Shown: positions 46,601 through 59,125 of the stretch, piece after piece | How positions within the stretch are numbered: position 1 is the stretch's first letter | Layout of the letters: every line of letters begins with the position of its first letter | NCBI RefSeq assembly: GCF_005239225.2 | Contig: NC_133288.1 | Span: forward strand, 7,211,035-7,275,034 | Length of the DNA: 64,000 nt | Direction of reading: 5' to 3' | From: Populus alba | Lineage: Eukaryota > Streptophyta > Magnoliopsida > Malpighiales > Salicaceae | Notes under the pieces: model-generated | What the model saw: the letters and a program-made list of their open reading frames with translations, nothing else | Database searches by the model: none | What the model was told of the DNA's origin: nothing | Program-made: the position numbers and the translations under genes

Positions 46601-49600
46601 AATGATCTAATCTTAATTGGAAAGATATATATTTTAGATTTATATAACATAACATAACATAACATAATATAATATAATATTACACATAGTTTTTTTTTAA
46701 TCTATAGCATATCGTCTTGGTTCATTCAAGTGAGCGCCTAGCACCTCAGGCATTTTACAGAATCGGTGCCTCTTAGCACGTATCACCTTTGACAACACTG
46801 CTGGAATGCAACAGCTGAAAAGAGCAACCAACCTGCTCAAGTGTCCAGACAAGACATGGCTGAAACTTTGCTTGAAATGTGATTGGTCCTACCTGCCATA
46901 TAAACAACATGATTTGGAACTGGTTGTAACATGATTGAAAATTAGAAGATAGCATATATACTATCAATTCTAAATTACAAGTTGACTACAAAGGGCATAG
47001 CAAGCATATACAGTCACGAATGCTGACACATTTATCTCTATTCATGTTTGTTCGTTACAGAATATCTCAATAATCCCAGTTTTCTGGCTAAGAAAAGCCA
47101 AAATAAAGGGATGTCAAAGCTATGCAGCAATTTGAATATACCTTGTTCACTGAAGGTTTTTAGCACAATATTATTTATTACAAAGATAATTCATATGAAC
47201 ACATGGATATAAATGAGGAATGAACTTACTGTCTGGCCCTGATATACTTTCTCTATTGCCTCACTAGCAGCACTAGCTTTCAAAATAGCATCACTAGAAG
47301 CACTAGATTCAACATCATACCCTGAAGCACGCCATCTTGGAAGACCTCCATCTAACACCCAGACTTTACTATGCCCAAAGACTAGAAACATCCTTCTCAT
47401 TTTAACAAAGTATGTAAGAACAAACAAATAACCATAAGCATAGATTCCACTAAAGAGCATATTATCAGTCCCACAACTTACCACCAAACACGAGCAGCAC
47501 TAAAGATCCCCTTCCCATCATAAACAACTATTCCATCTTTATTCTCAATACCGAGAGCAGAAGCTGCAGCTGCAAAAGCTTCTTCTGATGGCAACATGTG
47601 TGGCAACTGATACAAGTCATTGTCCTTACATTATAAGAAAAGGGATAAAATAGACAATTAAAATAATAAACCATGGGATATCATAGAATCCTTCAGTTGT
47701 AAAGTGGTTGATTCCAGTTACTTCCAGTATGATGGTCTATAAAGTGAGTAGTTCTTGTATATGGACATAATACAATGCATTCGTAAAGATGATTCCAAAA
47801 GAAAATGGGTAAAAGAAGAAAAGAAAAAAAGGCACTAGCAATTTTAGTTTCAAAACTATAAATATCTGTAACAAATAATACAGGGAAAGAATCTTACATT
47901 TGTAGTTAGATCTACTATTCCATCTACATTGAAAAAAAGGGCACCAGGAATGTGAGCAACCTGTGTGAGCAGAAAATTTTAGAAGACCATGGTGAATCAC
48001 AAATTAAGGAGAATAATTTAGAAACAATATTTCTATGATGAAGGCTGAAAGAAGATTACAAGTGCATTTTCAGTGCAACATCAAAAATATTGTTAAGAAA
48101 TTTTAATCTAAAATTAGCTATCCAAGATTGTCAATGAAAAAGTCAAATCAAAACAAATTTAAAACTAAATCATACTCATCACACCTGATATTCTTGAATT
48201 GGATTCCTCTGCTCATCAGGCATGTACCAGGATGCATCCAACACCTGCGGATAGCAGTGTATGACAGAATGATGAGGGCCTTGTTTAGGATGTAAAATAT
48301 CAAATTAAACCAGTTTCATATGAATTGGACAACCATAAAAACATTCCATAATGAAACCATAGACTGATAAGTGTATCAATTTGCAATATCGCATAACCAG
48401 ATGAAAGGTGCGTTTTCTTTTGACAAGAACGTAAATTTATTGATCCAGGCATTCAAGGAGTAATTCCTATCTACAAAAACTTAAGAACAATGAAGTAAGC
48501 TCATACAGTGCTTTTATTCTTCTTCGGAAAATAGCAGCAACAACTGTTTACTGATTTTGCAAAACTGTGGAGTTCTAACCATAAGATCTCAAAAAGAGAA
48601 GACAACGGACTATTTTTTGGCACTCCTTCCACAAAACAAATAATATCACCAAAGGCATAAATACAAGTCCGCACATGTTGTTGACTGAATGAAGGCTCTT
48701 ACATAAGCAAGAGCAATTGAAATGAGAAAATAATTCTTCTGTTGAAATGGAAATACATGACCTGCTTCTTGAAAGTTTGATCAGAAGCCATTCTATAGAA
48801 AGGAAATAGCAGGTACCTTCAGGTTAGGCTCCCTAAGGTTCGCATGGAGCCAGTCAACAGAAACAACAGGTTCATTCATAGATAAGGATTGTGTCGAGAA
48901 ATTAGGTCTTGTCCCAACTACTGATGAAGCCATAACACGAGAAATCCACTGAGATGTCTGGTATGATGTATGAAAGGGGTCAGCTCTTGGATGAAATAAT
49001 CTCCCCTGAAAGTAAAGTGAAACAAAAGAAACACAAGTCAAAGCTGAGACAACATGTTCGGAGTAATGAGCAACAAAGCAAATACAAGAAACAAAATATA
49101 TCAAGCTAAATACTTTTACTAAGTGCACAAACAATTACATAACAGAAAACACCTAACTGGCAAAGAATCCCATGACAATAACGAAGTTCAATTCTTTTCA
49201 GAACAGCAGAGTTCATCAATTCATTTAAACCTTCACAAAGCAGACAAATTGTCGAAAAAATACGGTGTTTAGAAAACTAAAAGAATTATACAACTATAGT
49301 TGATGCCAGTGCTTGAACTTTAGCATACTTTAAACTTATAATCAATTCATCTATTCAAGAACATAGATTGAAGTTTTCTCAACTTGATTCACCAATAAAA
49401 ATCAACACAAGTAATTCAAACTAATTATCACAATAAAGTCACAAACTTTGTCCAAACGAAATATAAAACTGCTGACATACGGTTCAAAAAGCCTACTTCT
49501 CATCATTAAATTGAGGCCCCATTAGCTAGAGTCCATCAACAATTCAAACACAAGACCTTCAAGTCAAAAGCTGAAAAAAGGAAAGGAGGAGGAGAGGAGG

Positions 49601-49787
49601 AGGAGGAGGAGCAGACACCCAGATAAACAATAAAAGAATTAAGCAAAACTCAGATGCATAAACAACAGATGGTCACTTACAGTGAAGAGAGAAGTAAAGA
49701 TTTGTGGGGTTATGTGGGAAATATAGAGACAGAGGAGCGAATCAAACGATGACCCAATAGACTCTTTGTGACAATAGTTGATGCCAT
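43651..49787 (-). CDS. STR1: Thiosulfate/3-mercaptopyruvate sulfurtransferase (STR1/MST1)
   Basis: Two-domain rhodanese that moves sulfur from 3-mercaptopyruvate (or thiosulfate) to acceptors; mitochondrial and cytosolic forms are known in plants. Exons on the minus strand: 49787-49681, 49005-48817, 48244-48185, 47960-47898, 47606-47482, 47392-47230, 46892-46833, 45333-45275, 44705-44624, 44516-44453, 44020-43953 and 43737-43651. Hallmarks: EPVVSVDWLHANLREP, VWVLDGGLPRWRASGYDVES, HIDARSKGRFDGTAPEPR, GHVPGSKCIPFP, and the C-terminal active-site loop SCGTGVTA with the catalytic cysteine; the N-domain lacks it, as expected. From the internal ATG at 48933 the protein is about 315 residues. The first ATG (49787) opens a mitochondrial-type presequence, but TAA at 49712-49710 ends that frame, and exon 2 continues in another frame (see findings). 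A hAT-like element lies in the intron between 46833 and 45333. Confidence 0.9.
46016..46800. mobile_element. hAT-like non-autonomous transposon in an STR1 intron
   Basis: Terminal inverted repeats CACTATTGTCAA (46016-46027) and, read inward from the right end, CAGTGTTGTCAA (46800-46789) agree at 10 of 12 positions. They are flanked by a target duplication TTGGAATG / CTGGAATG (7 of 8 match; 46008-46015 and 46801-46808). An 8-bp duplication with a CA(G/C)TG-like end is typical of hAT elements. Subterminal GGCGC and CCTAGGC motifs are rich on both sides. No transposase is present. A (CATAA)n microsatellite lies inside at about 46648-46670. Confidence 0.75.
49581..49611. repeat. (GGA)n purine tract in STR1 intron 1
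   Basis: About 31 bases of AGGAGG triplets just downstream (in gene direction) of the STR1 first exon. Simple repeat. Confidence 0.8.
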
Positions 49788-52700
49788 TTAGATAACGTTT
49801 CTAACCGTCGTTGATTTATTTAAAAATATATTAAAATATTTTTTTTCTATTTATTTTTAAGGTAAACATTCTAAAATAATATAAAAAACTAAAAACACTA
49901 ATTTAAAAATATTTTTTTCATTTTTTTTAAAATAAAATTTCATTTAAAAACAAACACTATTTTATTCAAAATCATATATTTGAAGCTCCTTGCATGAGTT
50001 GTCTGATTTTACAAAGATAATAAAGTTAAAAAACAGATTGTGTTCCACTTTTGTTTTTTATATGAAAAATATTAAGTATAGATTAAAAATAAATATTTAT
50101 ATATCTAATTAAATAAATCAATAATTATTATATGTTTCAATAACTAAATAAATAAAATCATTAACGATAATTAAATACATATCTAAAAAGATGAAGAAAT
50201 AGATATAAATCAAGATATTTAATCTCATAATATGGATTATATACTCGATTGTATTTAATAACTTTATTTATTAAAATATTTTTTTTATTTAATTAAATGA
50301 TAGTTGAAATAAATACACATACAATTGATTGAATAAAATCAAAGAAAAAAAAATATCACAAGGATTTACTTATTATAAATCATATTAAAAAAAACAAATC
50401 TTTCTTTTTAAATAAATTTTAATTATATAAAACTTAAAACATTATAGATAAATTAGAATAATCTCTTCAAAAATTAAATACATAAAAAATAATTAAAAAA
50501 ACCAACCACTATTAAAAAAAGGCTAAATACAAAAATTAAAAAATTAGAGAGAAATTATATTAATTTAAATATAAATTAAAAAATTATCTTAAAAAACACA
50601 AATAAAAAGAAGCATGATTTAAAAATAAAAATAAAATAGGTAGGGCGCTGCTAGGCCTAATCCATTTAGAAAGGGCCCTATCATGGGCCTTATTTATGTT
50701 AAAATGAAATTGGGGTGCATGCCCTAATCTCATTTAAAAAAAAAATCACATGATGTTTTGTTTAATTTTCCCCGTATTTCAACCATTATTACAGCAAAAA
50801 ATATAGGGTTTTTTTAATTTAAAAAACCTATTTTTTACTCAAAACACCTAGAAAAGCGTTTAAACACCTTGATAAGGTCATAAATGACCTTGAAAAATCA
50901 CAAAGAAAAAACACACAAAAATCCAAAATCAACTTGAAAACCAAAAACTTTCTCAAGCTTAGATATGATTTTTAGGCAATTTCAAAGTAAAAAAAAAAAA
51001 AACCCACTTAAGTGAAACTCTTCTCACCAAATAGAACTAGTTAACACTAAGATTGACTATTTTAGTGGTCAGAATTAAAGTCAATGCTGATTTTCTCTCT
51101 CTATTGCCATAATCTAATGATCATCGCTCTCTTTTCTCAAATCATAAACTAAAAAATAACAAAATGTTTTTTATACCAAAATAGAGTTGCAAAAATATTG
51201 AGGACTTAATAGGTGTAATATTTAATGTTTGAAGACGAAGTAAAATTTTTGTTAGAAATTTGAAACCATCCCTTATATGTGATGGCTTTTCTACTTTGGT
51301 TCTCTATCTTTTAATTTTGTTTTTAGTCAACAAATTTGATTAAGTTATCCTTTAATTTGGGAAAAAATAATGCAATTGCACAAAAAAAAATTAAGGATCA
51401 AAATAAAAAATATCAAATAATGAGTCCATAGTAAAATGTGAGAAGGTGAACAATGTGTTTGCTTGTACATTGTTTTACCCATAACATTTAGAATTTTGTA
51501 TAATATTAATGTTTTATGGACTTGATGAAGCTAAATGTTATTATTATTATTATTAATTAAAAAATAACTAGGCCTTGATTATTTATTGAAAAATAATTTC
51601 CTTTTAAAAAGTGGTTTATATGGAAAATAAATTCCTTAAAAATGGATTATTTTTCAATATTTTATAGCGTCATGAATAATGAGTTGGAAAATAATTTCAA
51701 ACATTTGGTTATGCACATTGTTTTACCCATAACATTTAGAGTTTTGTATAAATCACAAGGATTCCAAGTAATTTTCCATGTTATTTTTAAGCTCTTCTTC
51801 TTTTCTTTGCTTGTTTACACTTTCTCACTCTAACTCTTTTTCAACCTTTATTTTTCACCAAAATCCCTTTATTTTCTTGTTTTCCTTTCAAATATCCACC
51901 CAAAAAGACCTTAATCTCATAAGTTTTCCCTGTAATTTTGAAAGCTTTTTTGGCTAATCTTCCTCCATCTCCCTTACCATAACCAATTGGCTATGGCTTT
52001 CAAGAGAAGCTTCATCTCTTTTCTTTTTTGGTCAAAAGATCACAATGCCCCTTTTTTAGTTCCAAATTCATCTCTTGTGTTTTTAACTAGTCGGGGACTT
52101 TATCTTGCCCTACTTATAATGTCAAATTCAAATATTTGAATTTTATTTCAATTGTATTCTAATTCCAGCTCTTTTATTTTCTTCATTACCAGATTTATTT
52201 GTGTTATACAATAATATTATAAATTTTTGACCGGGTGTTTACAAATCATATCCTCTCTAGAAATTTTTTATATAATCATTAAAAACTCATGACATTGCAT
52301 TTGCCCATAGGCCAATTAACCTTGTAGGCAATATCATAACTTATAATCCTAGAGATTTTGGATTAACAACTTATGGGTGCATAAAATCTATACATTAGAG
52401 CTTTTAAATGCAAGGCGCGTTCAATCATTCTAATCAATATGGGAAAAAGAGATATCGCATCTTTTAAGATCCATTTTTTCTAGTGCATGTTTGCTAGTTA
52501 ACCTTGCTAGAATGTTGATTTTTTAACAAATTTTATTACTTCAAGGGCAGCCTTTGGCAAGTCACAAAAACAATAAGATGTATTTGTGCCTATGGTTTCA
52601 AAAAGCATGGATGCAATGCGAGGCTTTGTCAAAAAATCATGTGAATCAATCAAGAAACATATATCGTCCTTAAAAACATCATCAATAAACATAGAGCATG

Positions 52701-52949
52701 GAAGGAAAGAGATGAAAACCTTGGTTTCAAATATGAAAGATGTGATCTTTTTTTATAACAAACAAAGATATATATCGAAAAAGACTAGTGTCAAAGAAGA
52801 CAAGCTAGCATGAAAGAGTTTATATATAAATATGCATATAGAAAAAAGAGAGAAAGAAGGATACAACTAGTTTGTCCAAAGGTTAAGAGAAGAAAGGCAA
52901 TAAGAGATAAAAGTCTAACTAGTTTGTCCAGTTTAACAAACCTTTTGAA
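49788..52949. other. STR1 upstream region and repeat-rich intergenic DNA
   Basis: No genes. 49840-49960 resembles the MITE family. 50640-51130 has the look of non-coding LTR-element DNA (GGGCCCTATCATGGGCC, then A-rich text), low confidence. 51590-51720 shares GTGAATTATTTTTCAATGTTT-like text with the element at 61970. Confidence 0.35.
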
Positions 52950-53215
52950 CTTCAAAACATATCTAGGCTTGTGTACGAAAAATTTCTATTAGCAGACTTT
53001 AAACATTGTGCTAGTTGGTGTAAGATTAGTTGAAAAACTGAGTTCCAATCCAAGTGCTCATCATAAAAAATCAAAAGATTTCTAGCTAACCAAATACTCC
53101 ATAAAATACCTTGAGCCAAAGCCAAAAAGGTTTTCATTTGAAACTTGCCTCTAATTAGGATATTCCATTACATCATAAAAGATTCTAAGGATCTTGGCAT
53201 ACACCATCGCAAACC
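52950..53215 (-). pseudogene. LINE reverse-transcriptase C-terminal remnant
   Basis: Minus-strand translation gives WCMPRSLESF, a stop, WNILIRGKFQMKTFLALAQ and then ILWSIWLARNLLIF. This is the zf-RVT/C-terminal region of plant non-LTR retrotransposon polyproteins, whose signature is an IWLARN-type block. Only this piece is left, with an internal stop. Confidence 0.6.
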
Positions 53216-53479
53216 TATATAGGGAATGAAGCAATTCCATAGTTTCCAAGTTTCATAATAATTTCAACTCATCTTGTATGATATTGGTATGAAAAAGTTC
53301 ATACTCAATAATTTTCTAGATTTCAATATGGTTGACTCAAGAATCCTAATTAGCCAAGTTCAATAGTTTCAACTCATCTTGAATGATATTTATGATGAAG
53401 GTATGATTCTAAGTGAATCCTTCAAAGTGATTGTTATTATTGAAAAATTACCATAATATTAGAAAGACTTCATAAACTA

Positions 53480-54910
53480 CATTAAACATAAACATATGGA
53501 AACAAGAGTTGAAGACCTCATTTTGAGGTTAAGGATAAAAGAGGATAATAAATTATCTGAAAGAAGGTCAACTTCTTCACCATGGCCTCTAAAACAAATA
53601 TTATGGAACAAATGCCAAAAAACCATAATAAAAACAAAAAAGGAAAAGCTTGTTATAAAAAGTAAATGTATTTCCAAAGAAAATTAATGGCATATGCTTT
53701 ATTTGTAATAAGGATGGATACCAAGCTAAGGATAGTAGAAATAGAGGTCAATAAGGAAACTTTAGGAAACAAATTGCTTAAGCCAATGTTACCATGGTTG
53801 ATCACCTTACAAATAAAGTTTTGAAAATTAATCTATTTGTTGTTGTTTTCAAAGTCAACTTGATCAACAATACCGAGTAGTGATTAGTTAGCATTGGTAT
53901 AACAAGACATATGCGTCAAGAAAAAAATGTTTTCCACTTGCAAAGAAATGGATGGTGATAACTTGAATATGAAAAACTCATTAACCTTTAAGGTACTGGG
54001 AGTTGGAAAGCTCATATTAAAGATGACTTTTGAAAAGCTTCTTACCTTTTACAATAAACTTTATATTATTGATATTAGGAATAACTTAGTGCCTATCTCA
54101 TTGTTAAGTAAAAATAATTTTAAAATGGTCTTTAAGAGATAAATTTATAGTTTCTAAAAATAAAATATTTATAGAAAAGGGGTATCTTAGTGAAGACCTA
54201 TTGAAAATGAATGTAATAACTACTATAACTAAGGATGAGATGAATAATAACAATAATACCTCTTCTTTTTACTTGCTTCGAGTCTTCTGATATGTGGTAT
54301 GACATGTTAAGATATATGAATTACAATTCTATATAAAGGTTAATTTATCTTAAATTATTACTAGGTAAGTTCTTGATAAAAAAAAATCATAAATGTGAGG
54401 TTTGTGTAGAATCAAAATTCATAAAGTCATATATTTTTAAACAATTGAAAGAACTAGTGAATATCTAGATTTAAATCACACAAATATTGATGATTTAAAG
54501 TTTATGCAAACTATAGAATGGAAAAAAAAGTATTACAATACTTTTAAAGATGATTACATAAGGTTATGTAATACCTATTTTCTTAGAAACAAAAGAAAGG
54601 CTTTTGAAATGTCTAACCATTACAAGATTTAAGTAAAAAATTAACTTAATAGAAAATAAAAAATTATAGAGGTAAAGAATATGAAACATTTTTTGGTGAA
54701 TTTATTTTCAAATTAGTATTGTCCACCAAACTACTGATCCTTATTCACTTCAACAAAATGACATTGCAAAACATAAAAATCAAACGCTAAAATAAATAAT
54801 GAATGTTATATTGATAAGTTTAAGAGCGCCTTAGAACTTGTAGGGGAGACAATTATAACTGCTAATTATATACTGAATAAAATACCCTACAAAATATTGT
54901 GTGGAAACAT
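53480..54910 (+). pseudogene. Ty1-copia retrotransposon remnant (gag, protease, integrase)
   Basis: Successive plus-strand frames with many stops and shifts. They show a gag end (DLILRLRIKEDNKLSERRST, 53505), a degraded zinc knuckle (CFICNKDGYQAKD, about 53694), a protease-domain end (VLGVGKLILKM, IIDIRNNLVPISLLSKNNFK, 53985-54115), and the pre-integrase/integrase core (YLDLNHTNIDDLKFMQT near 54455; HQTTD then NDIAKHKNQT near 54730; ANYILNKIP near 54865). It stops before the reverse transcriptase. Not functional. Confidence 0.8.
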
Positions 54911-55813
54911 TAGAGGCTAAGGAATAGTTATTTCCTTGTTTGTTGTTGGTCCCAAAGGGTGACACCACATCCTATTTGGCCAAGGGTCCTTTTTAAGAAA
55001 GGGTTTTATTCAAAAATTATTTTTTGTTTTTATTCATAGTGTGCTACAACTTTGCATTATTTTTTAGAATTATTATTTTTATTATTATTCATATTTGAGA
55101 TATTTTGGGCCTTATTTTAATTTAAATTGATGTTAACTCATTAGGTCATCTAGGCTTTACTTTATTTCTAGTATAAAATATTAAGACATTATTTTTTAAG
55201 TTCGATTATACATTGATTGTTGCACCTTATTGTGTGATTGTGAGAGGTTTCTTATATTTTATCTCTTAATTGAATTACTTTAACTTATCAAAAAATTAAC
55301 CAAGCTTAATGACATCTTCTATACTTCTCGTTCATGTCTTTTCATAGGTATTGAGCAGGGATTCAGTTACTTATAGTCTTGGTTTCTCAGAATAATTTAT
55401 TGTTGTGTCAAACTCAATTATAAGCTTGAATTTAGCTTTCTTGAGAAGGGTCAATTTGACTATGATTTTTTGAATTTTTGTATCTATGGGGTTCACATCA
55501 ATTGATATTAAAGTAAAGTTCTAAAATCAACTTATTTCCTTTTATCTTGTTATTTTTGATCTGGATATTTAAAATTAGATAAAAAGAAAAAAAAAAGGAA
55601 AAGAAAAGATCAAAGAAATCACAAAAGAAAAAAAAAGCTTTAGTTGTAAATTGTGTTTTATTAAAAAATCTTGAATTAGACAACTCAAATATGAAAAAGG
55701 AAACTCTCGATTCTTGGGAAATCTTAGTGTGATATCTTGGTTTTAGGATTATTTAGACATAATTTATTGGGTTATTTATGAAAATTACAAAAAAAATTTC
55801 ATTGCGGGTAGTT

Positions 55814-58620
55814 TGGCGCCAATATATTTCTTTCTTTGTTAGTTTTGCTCAAAGTAACAAAAAAAGGTATCTTTTCTTAGTTTGGGTTATTTGAGTCTTA
55901 TTTCATTAGTTTTCCTAATTTCGTGACTTTGTTTTGTCTTTGTATTGTTTTAGTTAAGTCTATATATTATTTTGGATTGCACAACTAAGTTAGTTTTTCT
56001 GATTTGTTGTCTATTAGTTCCTTAAAAAACTTAAATTTTTGAGATTGAGTGTTAATAGGGGAAAATGAGCATAATATCGTGAAAACAAAGAATTTGAGTG
56101 AAATACAAGAAGAGTAACGTCTATTGAGTGTAAATATATAAGAGGAGTGAGATATATTTATCTTGTTACTAACATGATTTTCAAATCTGGCAAATGTCAA
56201 CCAAAAGTGAATCGTAACCACCAAAGGATAAGAATAATTTAAAATATGGTTATTTAGCTATGCAATAATAATTAGAGATGATGAACATATAGTTTAGAGA
56301 GGTTATGTATGGGATGACAATATTGAGAACTGAAATAACTAGTTTTCGAGATGGGCTAATTTGTAAGGGTCCTAAGGGTAAAAGGTTTACAAAAGGAGTT
56401 ATTTCACCTTTAAAGGATTCTATAGCCGAAAATACAAATGAGAAGGCTGAGGATTTTGATTATGGCTGTGGTAATAAGTTTTGATAGCATAGGACCTATA
56501 AATGTGGGAGAGTTTGGCCATACGATTTTTTTTTTTACCATAAAAGAGCATCTATGTAGGATGGTTTTTGTGATTATTTGGATATAAATGTAAGGAGTAT
56601 TAAGAGTCTGTTTGTTTTAGTGGCCACACTGTACTTTTCAAAATATCTGATTTTTTAAGTGTTCTTGGATCATTTTGATACGCTAATGTCAAAAATAAAA
56701 TTTTTTAAAATAAAAAACTTTATTTTAATGCATTTCCAAGCAAAAAACACTTTGAAAAGTAATTATTACTACTATGCCAAACACTATCTAAAATGAAGAT
56801 TCTAGCTCTTTGATGAAAAAACAATCTAGAAACATATTTGAAATGGAATAAAAAATTAGAGTTGATATTTGATTATCACCATTACTATGAGAAAAAGAAG
56901 GTAAAACTTGTTGTTATTGAGTTTATTGACTATGCTATTAATTGGTGGGATCAAACTATTTAAGGTCAGAGAAGGAATAAAAAAAGACCTATAGAGACTT
57001 GGGATGAGATGAAAGCAATCATGAGAAAGATATTTGTTCCTGAGTATTATTATAGAGAAGTATTTCAAAGATTGCAGAGTTTGGCTCAATGGTCTAAAAG
57101 TGTAAAGGATTATCACAAAAAGATGTAGATTGTAAAAACTAGAGCTAATATTATAAAGGATAAAGAGATTACAATGACAAGGTTTTTGAATGGTTCGAAT
57201 ATAAAGATAGCTAATGTGGTTCAAATACAATATTATGTTGAGCTAGAAGATAGGGTAGCGCACGCCAAAGAGGTAAATCAAGTTCTTTTTTAGGTTAGAG
57301 GATGAATTATAGAAGAGAGGGAATTGCCCCATCAAAGCTAAATACAGTGGGAAACAAAACCAAACCACCTAAATTTGGCCACTACTGTCCAAGATAAAAC
57401 AAAAAAAATTAAACTAACCATAACAATGATATATTAAATGCTTTAGGTGTTTGAGTAATGGACACATAACTTTATAGTGTCCAAACAAAAGGGTTATGGT
57501 TATGTGAGAACATATAAAGATTGAATTTGAAAGTTACATATTAAAAAAGAATGAGACGCCACCATTTGAGGATTGTAGTGATGTTTAATATGCAGTTGAT
57601 GAAGATGCTTTGGTGATTAGGAGATCACTTAATATTTAGATCAAAGAGGATGATGTTGAGTAAAAAAAGAAGAAGAATATCTTCTATATTAGATGTCATA
57701 TAAGTAACACGGTATGTAGTATAATTATTGACAATGAGAGTTATGCTAATGTTGCTATTACTAAACTTGTTAGAAAATTGAGTTTAAATGTTATTAAGCA
57801 TAAAAGATCTTATAGACTTTAATAGTTGAATTGATGTGGTGAAGTAAGAGTTACTAAAAAGGTTTTAATTTCTTTTGTAGTTGGAAAATATAAGGATGAG
57901 ATTTTGTGTGATGTGGTTCCTATGCATGTTACATATTTATTGTTGGGTATACTTGGTAATTTGATAAAAAAGGCCAAGCATGATAGGTTTAAGAATAAAT
58001 ATTCTCTTAAAAAGGATGGAAAGACATTCACACTTCTATTATTGACACCTAAACAAGTTTATGAAGACCAATCGAGGCTAAAAAAAAAAAAGGTGAAGCC
58101 AAAAAGTTTAGAACAACCATATGAGAATGTGAGGAAGAGTGAAAATAATAAGAGCACTAAGAGAAAAGATTCAGCTAAGGTAGAGGAAAAAAAGGGCAGT
58201 GAAAGAAGATAATTTGGAAAAAAAATAAAGAAACATGTTATTTTTTATGCAAAATGAAATGAGATTAAAAATGCTTAATTTTCTAACATGTCTATGATTT
58301 TACTTGTGTATAATGAGACATATTTTAACACATATAAAGTTGATCCTTACATTTCTAGTGTTTGTGTTTTTATTTATTGTAGGATTATAAATATATATTT
58401 TTTGATGAGATTCCTAATATGTTGTCATCTATTAGGGGAATTGAACATTAAATTGATCTTGTATTTGTAACAGTAATACCTAATTGCCTGACCTATGTAA
58501 GTAATCCTAAGAAGATAAAGAAACTTCAAAGACAAGTAGAGAAGTTTATGTCAAAAATTTACATAAGAAAAAACATGAGTTATTATGCAATTTCAATGTT
58601 GTTAGTACTAAAAAAAATAA
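55814..58620 (+). pseudogene. Ty3-gypsy retrotransposon remnant (gag, protease, start of RT)
   Basis: Broken frames contain the retrotransposon gag domain (EFIDYAINWWDQ, RPIETWDEMKAIMRKIFVP, about 56920-57040), a CCHC knuckle (CFRCLSNGH, 57440), an aspartic-protease region (GEVRVTKKVLISF, ILCDVVPMHVTYLLLG, 57838-57955), the linker (IRGIEH then IDL, 58430-58460) and the first RT residues (KKLQRQVEKFMSKIYIRKNM, near 58515). It is truncated there. A TGGCGCC match at 55814-55820 could be a decayed primer-binding site marking the end of a 5' LTR, but no LTR pair was identified. The copy of the MITE at 56605 interrupts it. Confidence 0.8.
56605..56795 (-). mobile_element. MITE-like dispersed element, copy B, inside the gypsy remnant
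   Basis: Opposite orientation to copies A and C. Begins CTGTTTGTTTTAGTGGCCAC and ends TATGCCAAACACT, giving short TGTTTG/CCAAACA-type inverted termini. The centre carries CATTTTGATACGCTAATG and TTTTAATGCATTTCCAAG. It lies between the leader and gag of the gypsy remnant, so it inserted into that element. Confidence 0.65.
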
Positions 58621-58795
58621 AATAATATGAGACTTAAAAACCTTATATTTGGAGCAGCAATACTAATTGTCCAGTCTATGTTATTGCATGAGCAGTGAAA
58701 CTATGAGCCGTTATTTATTTTCACTTAATAAAGTATTATGTTATCTTTAAATTTTACTTATTATCAATATTTCTTAGTTTTAGGCTTCCCAACTT

Positions 58796-59125
58796 AGTTT
58801 TGAAACCTGGCTCGACAGGTCGACTCGGGACCCGGCCGATCCGGGGCTTGAACCGGGCTGGGTTGAAGAAAAAATGAAGGAAGGTAAAACCCGGTGTGAT
58901 CCGGCGGGTTGACTCGGCTACTTGATTGATCCAGCAAGACTCGGTTAAGACTTGACCGCAAATCTGTTGACTTTAAATTTTTATTTGTTTTTTTTACTAA
59001 AACGATGTCGTTTTGATTTTTTTTTTAAAATTTGACCCGGCTGACCTGGCGACCCGGTCAAGACTCGGTGACCCGGTCAAAACCCAAAACTCGGGCATTG
59101 GACCGGACCGGGTCTTAAGGAGAAG
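58796..59125. repeat. GC-rich GACCCGG-type repeat
   Basis: An island of GC-rich DNA in AT-rich surroundings, built from variants of GACCCGG, GACTCGG and CCGGGTC on both sides of a central near-palindrome AAAACGATGTCGTTTT (58999-59014). Non-coding. It resembles MITE-like elements of plants that carry a CGACGTCG-like centre; the termini are not certain. Confidence 0.5.

Noticed and set aside
55000..55813. 5' LTR of the gypsy remnant
   Set aside because: The TGGCGCC word at 55814 hints at a primer-binding site, but no matching second LTR or TG...CA ends could be identified by eye.
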